Below are positions 22,019 to 34,600 of a stretch of 64,000 nucleotides of DNA, in pieces (the first letter of the stretch is position 1; the number at the start of each line of letters is the position of its first letter). The position numbers were made by a program, and so were the translations under genes. The stretch comes from Mikania micrantha (taxonomy: Eukaryota; Streptophyta; Magnoliopsida; Asterales; Asteraceae). The stretch lies in contig CM018696.1 of the NCBI GenBank assembly GCA_009363875.1, positions 14,403,975 through 14,467,974 of the forward strand. The letters are read 5' to 3'. The notes below the pieces were generated by a model, which was not told where the DNA came from, ran no database searches, and saw only the letters and a program-made list of their open reading frames with translations.

Positions 22019-22505
22019 TTAGGAGATACTTACGTAAGAGATAAAAGAGATATACATCCAAATAATAAGTAATTTAATTAACTGTTTTATCCAGTTCCAT
22101 GAAATGATAATGTCCGAATTTATCATCCTTATTGTTTCACAAACTTTGCACCTTTTCTTTACTTTCAACTTGAAATGGTTTGGATATTTGAAACATAGTG
22201 GCATTTCTCCTATCCAATTATCCGTCCAAAATTCAATATTCAAACCATTTCCTACCTTACCTTTGAGCATGTATTTTATATTTACCCTAAAATAATGGAA
22301 TATTGTAACAATTTTTGCAATGTTTTTCCATACCAGTGTTATAGGAGCCTTACACGGGACGATGTCTCCAATTTTTATGGAGCTTTGTATGCTTCCAACC
22401 AGTCTTCACCACAAACTACCAAATTCCACTTTATAACACCACCACAATTTTGCTAGCAAGCATGCATTTATCTCTTTTAATGATCCTAAACCGAGACCAC
22501 CACAT
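22019..22505 (-). pseudogene. LINE reverse-transcriptase C-terminal fragment (zf-RVT region)
   Basis: From 22505 the minus strand reads GGLGLGSLKEINACLLAKLW and, after a stop and frameshift, MLKGKVGNGLNIEFWTDNW followed by IGEMPLCFKYP. These are the G-G-L-G-I-G segment and the G-x-G-x3-F-W-x-D-x-W motif at the end of plant non-LTR (L1-like) polyproteins. Frames are broken, and neither endonuclease nor palm domain is present. It abuts the copia LTR fragment. Confidence 0.8.
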
Positions 22506-23361
22506 TTTTATGTACAAATTTTTAATTTAAAATTTTGTTTATCATGAACTAAATTGTTTGATCATATTTTTATGAATTCTACATATTGAAAACACGATTT
22601 TATAGGCAGGTCCAAATAAAATATGCATTCAATCATTACCACATGGACACATATTGACATGAACCATCACATACTTGTCACATACATTAATTTCATAAAA
22701 GCAGTCGCTCATCTAGGTGAAAAAAAATGTCAGGAGCATGAAAGAGCCTAGTGTCAGCCTAGGCGTACTCCGATGACTTTCCGGCGAGATTCCACCATGA
22801 TCCTAGAAAATCTAGCAATATTTTGAAAAATCCAACAAAGTTTAAGAAAATCTAACCATAAACCAGTCTAAAACAAGCATAAGAACATTTTTATATTTTG
22901 AAAACTCTATATAACTAGATTATTAATTGTTCTATAGTTAGATTTTATGCATTTTCAAAAAAAATTTAAGCCTAAAACATGTCAAACATCTAAAAATGAT
23001 AACTTTATCGTACGCACCTAGTTTAAAAAAACCCTCACTTTTATCACGCCTTGGGCCTAGGCTCTGGGTGCGGACTATGCGTCTTGACCGTGCCTTGCGC
23101 CTTTGACAACTATGATTCATTCAAGCAATTATAATTCATATACAAACCATGTTCCCTTTGATGTTGCCAAGTTGGCTTTCTCTCCAAACCCCACTCATCA
23201 AACACTAGGTAAGGTAGTTACTTATTCAAGTAACATCATAATTCATATACAAACATTAAGTCATAACAAAAGAATGAAAAAAACACTCGTGATGCAATGA
23301 TACATAAGCACAAACAACAGAGAATATGTGTGACACGATGATACATGAGCACCAAACATCC
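22506..23361. other. 3' flank of the receptor-kinase gene with a repeat-like segment
   Basis: There are no exons. The part at about 22725-23113 has a left arm with GTCAGCCTAGGCGTACTCCG and a right arm with GCCTTGGGCCTAGGCTC and GCCTTGCGCCTTTGACAA. This looks like a MITE family with GCCTAGGC-type ends, though I could not fix its ends. The receptor-kinase stop codon lies at 23362, and its 3' untranslated region presumably falls within the first few hundred bases to the left. Confidence 0.4.
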
Positions 23362-25613
23362 TTAAGGCGACTTCTCAGCATCACTGTCTCTTTTATGTAG
23401 ATACGCGCTAAAATTATCCACTGGGTACAGATCGATAGCGGATACAGAGGAATCAGTGTATGGGAATGACATTTCCTCTGTTTGGATCTCACTCGTATTC
23501 TCAAAATGCTTCATTTTATTGGGATTCATTTCTGTCGTCGAGACACTTTGTTTATTAACAAGTTCTTGAGGCACTAGTCTTCCTTCGAGCATGCTAACCA
23601 CTGATGACATTGTGGGCCTATCGTTTGGAGCGATGGCAGTGCATGCTAAGGCTATGTTTATAGCTACCATCATCTCTTGGACATCAAATTCTGAATTCAG
23701 CCTTGGATCAGCTAGCTCCAATAAATCACCAGAAGTTTTCAAAGCAGTGGCCTAAAATGAAAAGATAAAAAGAATATGGAGTAAGTGTATAATGCAAACA
23801 TAGGTGTGTGAATTTCTAACACCATATGAATCCGACAAGTTTGTGGGTTTAGTATAAACGGGTTAGGGACTTGGGGTTGGTTTCAACCGAACCCACTATA
23901 ATGCCTAGCTAAACAGTTCAGGCAAAGTGGTGGGTTCATGAGTTGAACTATTAAACCCACTAACCTGGGTATTTTATGTCAAAAATTAAAGAGCGAACGT
24001 ATCTTGTAGGATTCCCAAGGAAGACAAAAGAGAAACTAGCATTGTGTTTTTTAGTTTCATGCAATCATTTTAAATACATTTGAAAATTATTTTTCGTAAT
24101 TTGAAAATTATTTTTCGTAATTTGAAAATTTAGATTATTAATATCTAAAAAATGAAACTTTTCATTTTAACCATGTCAAGTTCATGTCAGCCCACTAAAA
24201 TATGTGACATGTTTGGGTTCATGTCAGTCACAATTTGAGGATTTGTGACACATTGTTGAACTGAACTCATCAATCCTCGAACAAGACTCTTTTAACACCC
24301 CTATGCAAGCGATTAATTTAAAAAAAGGTTCGTGTTAATTACCCGATCAAGAAGAACAAAATGATTCTCTTTCAACCTATCAACTGTGTTAGCTGTCCCG
24401 CTTACGATCTCTAAGAGAACAATTCCAAAACTATAGACATCCGCTTTATCCGTGAGGTAACCGCGCAACGCATATTCAGGAGCCATATATCCACTAAAAT
24501 TGTAAAGAAAAGATATATTTTTTAAATATGATTGAATTTTGTAAGTTGTTAATGCATTAAATATGATATTATTTTGTAAATAATTAACGACTCACTAAGT
24601 TCCAGCAACACGGGTGCTTATATGGGTATTGTCCTCTTCATCAAGCTTAGCCAAACCAAAATCTGAAATTTTGGCATCAAAATTTTTATCAAGCAGGACA
24701 TTTGTGGCTTTGATGTCTCTATGCACAATCTTCAATCTTGATTCTTCATGCAAAAACGCCAAACCTCTTGCTACACCGATGCAAATCCTGTATCTTGTTG
24801 GCCAATCAAGTTCCAACTGCCATTTTTCTGGCCCTTCAATCCACAGTATACAAAGTAATTCAATAAAATAATAAATAAATAGTCAGGTACCAATTTACTT
24901 GCCCATTGGTTGATTGGAGTTATAGATTGTCCCTAACCGGTCAAATGGCTCTGGTAAAATATAGCTAAAAGAGAAAGAATCAAATGGATTGAACACATGA
25001 CACGCCAAACAGGTTATAGAAGTAGCTCACAGTCATAAATTGTTTAAGTTTAATAGTTAGATAATGATTCATTTTTTAACCATTTTACAGCATTAAATAA
25101 AAAAAAATTAGTGGATCAGCCTAACCAACCCAATGCTAAAACAACTAATTTTATCTTGATATGTTACCCAACACACTTGCTATGTTCGTTTTAAACACCA
25201 AGAAAAAAGCTAACCAAATAAAGCACGGGCAAGACTGTTATGTTCCATGTATTCATATGCTAGCAACAACTGGTTTCCTTCAATACAACATCCATGCAAT
25301 TTCACAAGATGCTTGTGTTGCAAAGCAGAAATCATGCCCAATTCATTCAAGAACTCCCTATTCCCTTGCCTTGATTTAGAAGAAAGTTGTTTCACCGCAA
25401 TTAAGGTTCCATCCGACAATACACCCTACATTAAAAGACAATTTTTGGTTTCCAACATAGGAGAAAACTTGTTTGATACTAGGTGGTAGATTACCTTGTA
25501 AACAGGGCCAAAACCACCTTCTCCAATCTTATTAGCAACATCAAAATTGTTTGTTGCAGCTTTGATTTGCCTCAATGTAAACTGACCAGTGTTAAGCTCT
25601 AGGCCACTCAAAT
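23362..25613 (-). CDS. Kinase exons 19-23 of the receptor-like kinase
   Basis: The five exons are in perfect phase and give one open kinase domain. Visible motifs are the glycine loop GEGGFGPVYK, the ATP-binding lysine in LIAVKQL, the catalytic loop HRDIKATNVLLD (an RD kinase), DFGLAKL, APEYA, DVYSFGIVLLEI and the final arginine in DRPTMSSVV. The usual GTIGYM before APEYA reads GTYGYM, formed across the exon 21/22 junction. The tail after the kinase is Ser/Thr/Glu-rich and ends HKRDSDAEKSP. No lesion is visible, so the kinase could be active if expressed. Confidence 0.9.
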
Positions 25614-28600
25614 CTGATGAGAAAATTATTAAATTAGGAACACGTAAAAGATAGTGAGAGAATTAAGTGGAACAATACATTAGAGTTGCAAATTGAACAT
25701 TTTTACTTATGAATGGGTCAATTTGAGTTGTGTTTGATCTCAAAATGGTCAAATCGAAAACTTTAGTTGAACGGGGGAATGGGTCAAACAGGTCCCAATG
25801 TTGCCCAAATATATGTTTATCACATATTTATTTTAGACGATTTGCAAGGGACATTAGAATCCTTTGAGTTTTAAATGGATAAAAGTGCGTGCGGGTCAAC
25901 CCAACCCAACCCAACCCAACCTGACCCATTTCAAACCCAATCTTGCCAACTCTAAAAATATAGACTGGCACATAAATACCTAGCCCACTTGTATCCCTGC
26001 ATCGTAAATAACCTAACCACCATAAAACTCCTAGAATTAGGGCAACGCTGAATATCGCTCCAACTACAATGCCGGCCACAACACCTCCAGACACGCCTTT
26101 TCCTTTTTCTTGCAGGCGTGGAACTTGAAAATCTAAATAATAAAAAAGAATAGAAGTCAAAAACTACAATTTAGGGTTTAGGCTTACATTGTATTACTGA
26201 AAGCTAGCATTTGTGTAGATTGTTATTTTGCACACAATGAACTAAAGTTGAAGTTCTTTCAGTAAGACCATACTCATTTTTACAAATTACCATCGTTGTC
26301 ACACGTTATACAGTCAACTCCAAATAATGAAAACCATACGAAATCATAAAACACCTAGGAAGTAAATAGTATCTTACTTGGATCCACAGAAATAGCTGAA
26401 ATAAGAGGACCATATGTTCCTCGTGATGGGATATTTATTGTTCCTTTTCCAGCCCAATAAAGTCTAATTTCCAAGGTGGTTGTAACATTGACAGTATAAG
26501 TTGTTACAATTGCTTTCCCCACCCCACCTGCTCTATCACTAATGTCAAAATCCTTCTCCACCAGTATATCCTGACATGGTACCAACCATTTATAGCCAAC
26601 ATTCAGAAGGGAACAAGCTAGCATGAATAAATGAATCTACAAGTGTTAATTTATGACATGACACAAACCTAAACAAAATTCGTGAGTTCGAGTTTAGTAT
26701 AAATGGGTTCAGGTCAATTTTGAGTTGAACCTGCTAGCACATTTAGCTGGCTAAATCAGTCATGTTTGGGTCAACCAAGCAGGCTTGCTGGTAGAGCCGT
26801 TTAGCCTGTTTGGTTTGTTTTTTTTATAAAAATTGTTTTGTGACATGATTTAACTTGGTTGGATAATTTTTTGCCATTTAAAAGCTAAAACAGAAAGACA
26901 TAATATTTTAGAATTCAAAAGTAATTGCTAATATGCATTTGTCTTTTTGGTTGTAAATCCTAATTTCAAAGTATTAATATACAAAAAAATAGTAGTTAAA
27001 AAATTAAAAACTGTGGTTAAACAGATTATTTACATGTTAGCCCATAAATATTCATGTCATATTCAGGTTCAAGAGTCTGACACAATTTTCAGGTTTGTGT
27101 CGTGTTCCTTAAAATTTTGGGCCAGTGTCGAGTTAGACAGGACAACCCATAAACACAACCCATGTAGCACCTCTAAAAGAATCCTATATCACAACTTTGC
27201 AATTCAAAACACATTTAAGGTTTATATATTGATTGATTGATTGATTGATCTCTATGAAAACTCACCTGAACGTAGATATCAAAACACTCGCCTCCCAAGG
27301 CTGCTAAACGTTGTATCATTAGTAAAAACAATCTCAGCAAAGTGAAGGCTTACGTTGTAGCTTCCATTAGCATGCAGAAACCATAATAAGTCAAAGATAA
27401 GGCTGAGGTTCGTGCATTCATGTACAATTCAGGGTTGTTGACCGAGACTCCAGAAGTACTTTCCAAAATATAACTGTCAGGATGGTCATCATCCAAGAAG
27501 TGACCGGTATTGCTAAACCCCCATCGGTTATCAGTTGAAGAGAAATGGGAAGGACTACCTGGGTCCAAGTCACTTTCATACACCTTGTTCCCAACCGATA
27601 GTCCCTTTCCACCACAGTTAATATACAAGGAGGATGAATCTGATCCAAAAGAAGTATTTCTTGTTTTATACTCTGTTGAAAATATAAACTAAATGCTTGA
27701 ATTTATGTAACTTGGGTCAGTTTGGGTAGGAATAAATCCATGTGTAATGGAGCCTAGTATTGTAACGACTCATTTTTAGAAATATTTTTAATGAATATAA
27801 TTGATGAGAATTTAATTTTGTTTTGTGTGATGAGTGTTTATAAGGTTTAATAATCATAATTAATAAATGGTGTGAGTTAACTAATTTAACTAAATTAAAT
27901 TTTAAGTTTTAACTAGTTAAGACATAACTAGACATTAAGGGGTTAAAAAGGGAAAACTTGGTCAAAATCAGTCAACACTGATCTTGAGCCAAGGAGTCCA
28001 CGATCAGAGGAGAAAACCTACAACTTCTGAGTTTTTTGGCCATACTATCATCATCTATTAGATTAATATTTAATGCAACAGCATAATCAAACTTTCCTTG
28101 CAACATACATCCTATTGGTAAGTAATTTTTCTTAATTTGGTGCATAAAATCTATGGGTCTTATATGGGGTGTGAGGAGATTGGGGTAAAATCTGAAATTG
28201 GGTGTTTGAATAGTGTTGGTTGTTAGAAATCTTCATACCTAACATCTAGAAACAATTCATAGATCATTTTATGAGTCTTAGATAGGAAGGTGTTAATGAG
28301 GTTTTGTAAGATTCATGGGGATATGAAGTTAAATTCAGTGTTTATATGTGAATTAGATGTTAATGTAAAATCTCTTTTCAGTTGAAATAGGAAAATGTTA
28401 AATTTAGTTGATTTAAAATCAAAATGGGATTGGATGGAGGTTTATCAAAGGAAAATCATATGCAGAAGAAATTTTGTATGTAACTTGTTAGATGAAATGA
28501 CAACCTTAGATTGGAACATAAGAAATACATATTTAAAAAGGGATTGGTGTGGTGAATTAAGTATTATAACCATAAAAGGTGGAATTTGGGTGTTAACGGG

Positions 28601-31600
28601 TCATTAGGTGTAATTGAAACCGGGCGTGGTTGAACCATCTACTTTTCTTCCCTGCTGACCACAATGACAGAAACGACTAAGTTATCATAATATCTATAAA
28701 AAACCTGTTAGTTAAAATAATAGGATGTGGTAGACTGGTAGTGAAGGCGTTAGTGAAACTAAACGACCCGGAAAAGAGATTTTGGTAATAGATAAATCAT
28801 CTTGACAAGATAGGTCACCAACCTGCTTAATTGTTATGTTAATGGTTTTGTATGTATGATAGAATATAGCTAAAATGTAAGTGGAAAATATATTGTGTGA
28901 TGATTTTTGGCAAAATAGGTGATTATTTGATGGAGGATTGCTAATAATATGCAAAATGTGTTGTAGTTGTTTATATATTGTTGAGTTAAGTTAATTCACA
29001 AGTGGCATGAAAGATATTGGAATGATGCATAAGCGGTGCGAACCTCAATTTGAAAGTTGGGTTCGAAATTGGTAAAACGATTCACATGTGGTGTGAACGT
29101 CAAATACGTCAATTCACCAGTGGAGTGGACTTCCTAGCTAAAATTTGTAGAGTTTACATAAATCACAGGTGGTGTGAATACCTAACTTGAGAATTCCTTG
29201 TTGATAAAGGATGTCTCAAGGCCATTGGGTGAAACAACCTGTTAGCAATATTTCTTGTTTGGTTAATGGCTTTCATAAGATTGAAGGGCTGTTAATTTGT
29301 TGGTGATAACTGATAAATGGATTATATTGTTTAAAAATATAGTTAGGAGGATTGAATTGTAGGTGGTTATTTTAGTTGTGTTAGAAAGTCGAAAATTACT
29401 TGGGTCTTATAATACAGAAGTTTGCCTTTCTGAAAACATGGGTGTATGGTACAATTGATACGGGCATATCATACGTTGGAATGGAGAAAGGGGTACGCCC
29501 AACTTTTTTTTTACAACCAAAATGGGCTCATGTTACGCCCGACATATGGTATGCCCAATGGGTTGAAGAATTTTTCAAATTTTGTTTCAATTGAGCATGT
29601 ATGTTTGGGTCATCGACGGGTGACTTACTTAGTTCAAATGAAATAACGGTAAATATAAATGTGGTGTTTTTTTTCAGGTGAATAAATAGGGTGATGGCGA
29701 ACATGATCAAAAACTTGTTTTGTGAAGGGATCGAACATAGATGAAGCCGTTTAACCCATACTTTGTGTAATTTGTTGATAGTTTAAATTGGGTTGTGTAA
29801 ACTTTGTTACGTTTACGTAGGCCTTTGGGAGGTTTAGGGCAGCCAACCCTAATCCTAGCCCATTAGGCGTTTAACCTAATTAGTTAATAATTTAAAGCTT
29901 TGTCATGTAATTGTAACCCGTAGACGTAGGTCACATCGATCGAACCACGTTTATATCGTTTGTGTCGTTTTTCTTTCTTTCGTGTGCGTGTATTGAGTTA
30001 ATCGGTTTCCGTCGCGCCACTTGATTCCTAACAAGTGGTATCAAAGCCACGGCTCGTTGAAGATTAAAATACATCGTACTAAGACGATTGCTGAAAAAGA
30101 AAAGAAGAAAAAAAAAGGTTGTTGTCAGTAATCTTCGAATTAGGGTTTTATAACACCTGGAGTTCGTCGTTCAGATTTGAGCCTTCAAGATCGTAGCCAA
30201 GATTAAGGCCACTCCTTGTGTCATCGCCTCCGTCGCCGTCACTAATTAGGGCCACCCCATGAGTTGTCGTCGTCATCGCCATTGATTAGTGTTACCCCTT
30301 GAAGTCGCCGCCACCGGAATCGCCGCCAGTTAGGGCTTGTTCTTGCTGCCATCGCCAATTTCAGCCTTTTTTTTTGTTCTGGTTCGCGAAAACCGTTGGA
30401 ATCGTTGACTGAATCTGGCTTGACGCAAGACTAGGTTCGAATTTCTTAATCAGAGGCTGATTAGGGTCCGATTGAGCCTAGGATCGTTGCTGTTGAGATC
30501 GTGTTTGCTGATACTGTCGACTGATTTTAGACAATTAGGGTTACAAAATTGAACCCTTGAATCATCTTTGTTGATTTTCAGCAGGTTTCGGTTTCTGTTG
30601 CAGCCGTTATTGATCGTGGTTTCCTAATCGGTTGGGATTAGATTTGGATTGGTTGGAGTATTCACCAATTGGATTGATTAGAAAGGTGTTGGTATTTCCT
30701 GTTGGTTTTATCTTGTCACCGAGGTTCAAATGGCTGATAAGGGAAAGATTCAGATTGAGAAGTTCAATGGAACTGATTTCCTCTGGTGAAAAATGCAAAT
30801 GGAAGCATTGCTTAGTCAGAAAGGTTTGGACATGGTGCTGGAGGTCCGAAGGATAAACCAGAGAAGATGGATGCAGATGTTGAATCTGCATAGAACTCAA
30901 AGGACAAGAAAGCGAGAGGAGCTATTACATTGGCTTTGACGAGGAATGTTGCATTTAACATCATGCACGAGACTACTGCTCTGGGAATGATGTCAGCTCT
31001 GTCAAATATGTATGTGAAGCCCTTTGCTATTAATAAGGTGTTCTTGATGAGGGAATTGTTCATGACAAGGATGAACGAAGGAAGCTCCGTTACAGTTCAC
31101 ATCAATAATCTGAATTCGATTTTGTCCAGATTATCATCTGTGGGAATCAAGCTTGATGACGAGACTAAAGTTCTGTGGGGACCACTGATATGACATTTGA
31201 GGGATCCGTGATATTGTGCTAGATGAAGACGTTTGTCGGAAGATTACTCGTGCAGGATCATCTTTTGAAATGCTACATATTGGCAAGGGAAGAGGGAATA
31301 ACAGAAACAGTGGGAGTCGGGGAAGAAGTCCGTCTAGGGCTCGGAAGACTGTGAAGTGTGGGAGCTACAATGAAGTAGAGCATGTTAAAAGTCAATGCCC
31401 AGGTACTTCAAAGCAGATGAACGCTACTGAGGACGTTTATGATGATGATGCTTTGGTATGTGTTGGTAAACTAACATACTTGCTCTTTGTTTTGCTTGAA
31501 AACATAGTATGTATGTTAAATTTTAATAAAAATGTAGGACCTAACTCCGAACTTTGTTTTAAAACACCTGTCACACGTGGGTGGAATACATATCACAAGT

Positions 31601-34600
31601 ATATGGGTCAAAACAATTATAGTTATGGTTTCCTGGTTGGTAGTTAGCATTAGTTCCATTAGTTCGCGGTTAAGGTAGTTATTTTACTACCTATGTGGTG
31701 GTTGGTTTTAGCGCCTATAAATAAGATGTAAATGTCAAATATTTCATGACTCAATATATGTTTTAGTGTCATTTGTGCGAGGTTATCACATATCTATTTT
31801 TGTTCAAATCTGTGTTTTAAGTTCATTTAAATGATACTCGATGCTCCATTGAGCAAGTTTTATACAAGGCAAATTGATATCATGCCATTGTATATCTTTT
31901 ATAAGGCAATATGCTAACATTTTAGTACATTTTTTACGTAAATACAATGATTTTGAAATGATCTGCTTAACATTTGTCCCTGCCATGGTGAACACACATA
32001 ATTTGTTCATGATAGTTTAATATAATAAATGGTTGTGAGTTGTGACTATGCCTAGCAAAATGGGCGGGGAGGGCCGGGTTGGGTAACGGGTCAGGATGGG
32101 TGCAGGTCAGAATGGTTTTAAGCAAAACCAGTTCGGGTCTAAATGGATTGTTCTTAAAAAACATCAATTTAATTTAACTTTAGATATGTTATAAGTAAAC
32201 AAATAGTCTATTTGGATAATTTTCAATGATTTTCTCATCAAATATGTTATTAATCATTCTTAAATGTTTGAATATATTGCATTTACATACTTTTTTGGTT
32301 ACCCGTCTTGACCCGCATTGTGTTCAAGTGCTACCCATCTCAACCCATTCAATATTATAATGTTACCCATTTCAACCCATTATACTACAATTGTTTACCC
32401 AAACCAACCCATTTCCTTTGACATGGGTAAAAATTGCCACCTCTAGTTGTGACTTGGGGGCCAGAACTAGTGATTGGGCTAAACTTGATTAGTATTGCAA
32501 TTTAAATGTGGGTGTATATGCATTTAGAAGAATCTCTTGTGTAATTACTAATGATATTAAGACCAGAACCTCGTGCCAAAATTTGTTCATGAGTGTTTCA
32601 GCCATTGTGTGTGTAATTAAAGTGGTGTATATGCCCAATCGTTTAGAGTTTTAAACTGACAAAATTCTTAATGAATCTAGATAGTTTTCTCAGAAAAAGG
32701 TTTAATTCTGCATTTGTTAGTTTATCATTGTAAGCTAGTTCTCATCAGTTAGAGAAACATTATAGAAAATACAAGATAGTTTTGTGATGTGTGTGTTTAA
32801 CTCGGTCACAATAAACATGTCACAAATTTCATCAGCATATGAGATGTGATGTGTAATTTTAACTTACACTTCGAACAAATGTTGTTCCCCAAGCATGAGA
32901 CCACTTTACTGCTAAAATATACAAATAAGAAAGTATGTCAGAAAGAAACGAACATTGTTGTATGTTTATCTGGGAAGAAGATTTCATGGTAGAGAAACTT
33001 ACGAAAGGTTATCCGTTGAGAATGAAGCAAACAAATTTCTACAAGAAACGACAAAAGCCACAAGATTTAGCTGATAGAATAACAAACACTTGGGAGTTGG
33101 GAGTTCATAGCTTAATAAATTCATTTTAGAAAAAATAACATGTTAATATATTTTAAGCTACACAACTTAAATTATAAAATGATGACAACTTATTATTGAT
33201 AGAGTAAAAAATAAAAGAGTTTAACAATGATGGTTTGAGAAAGGGAAGATAGATCTTACGTTTCCCGAATTTGACACCTTAAGTTACTCGAGTTTACAAT
33301 TGTGAATTTGTTGTATGACAGATCACTGTAACAATATATCGCTAATCAGGCTCAAATACAAACGCACAAAAACAATATTAATTTCAACAAAGATCAACTC
33401 TTTCTTGTATATATTTAAACCTCAACACATACAATACACTAAATACAGCAACAACTAACCCCTATTTATAAATTATAATAAAGCAAATTTGCATAACAAA
33501 ACTTCTAAACATACTCAATTGATAAACTTACATCTTTTCTCCTAAACTGAGCATCCAATCAGGTACAGTTCCAGATAGCAAGTTTCCAGTTAGATAGCTA
33601 AAAATTAAAAATGATAATTAGTAGGTAGTTTCCAGTATACCTTGTATAAATCAGATCAGTTATTATTGCAGTTATATTGACATCTGTCACACAAATTAAC
33701 TATTTTAAAATTGGAAATGTTATATTAAAAATTCATTGCTTCCAAGCTGCTTTATCAGCTAAATTATAATGTCAGCCAGGTGAATATTAGAAGTATGAGA
33801 GATATCAATGCATTAGAATGAGATGCTTACATGTAGCTGGTTTTCTTTAGATCAGTGAATCCATTTGGTATGGTACCATTAAGCTTGTTAAAACTAAAGT
33901 CTCTAAAAGAGAAACATAAACAATGATTGTACGAAATAAGATAATATCGCAATTAATAGAACCAAAATATAAGCAAATCATATCATAACGTAATATTGCT
34001 TATATTTCCTTTATAACATATATTATTCAAGAGAGAGGCAAAAATTACTAACAAGACTTTCAAACCACTTAAAGGAAAAGAATCTGGTAAATTTCCAAAC
34101 AACTTGCAATTCCTCAAGATCCTGGCAATATTAAATTTACAATACATCAAAGATAGGAACCCGTAATATTTCATAAAAAGAAGAAATTCAAGTACTCACA
34201 AGGTCTTCAAAGATGTGTTACCAAAAGGCGGACAAAGTGAGTCTGGTCCTCCCAAGTCACTAATTCTCCTGCATTTATTGATTCAATCAACACAAATGAT
34301 CACAATTGCAAGCAAATTAAGTACATAATATATGAGGAATTACTGACAGGTCTGATAAGTTTGCTAAAAGGGTAATGCTAGGAGGTATTGGCCCATCCAA
34401 TCCACTGGCCTGAATCCTTCTGTTATTCAAAATTTTGATTAAAAATAATTTCTATATGATAAATGAAAGATAGAACAGTAGGAAAATGCCTTACAAGGTC
34501 TTGAGTCTTTGCCATTGCCCTATGTAATCTGGGATCTTCCCTGAGAAATTGTTACCACCAATCCGACTGCAAATAGAAACAAAACTAAAACAGTCAGTTA

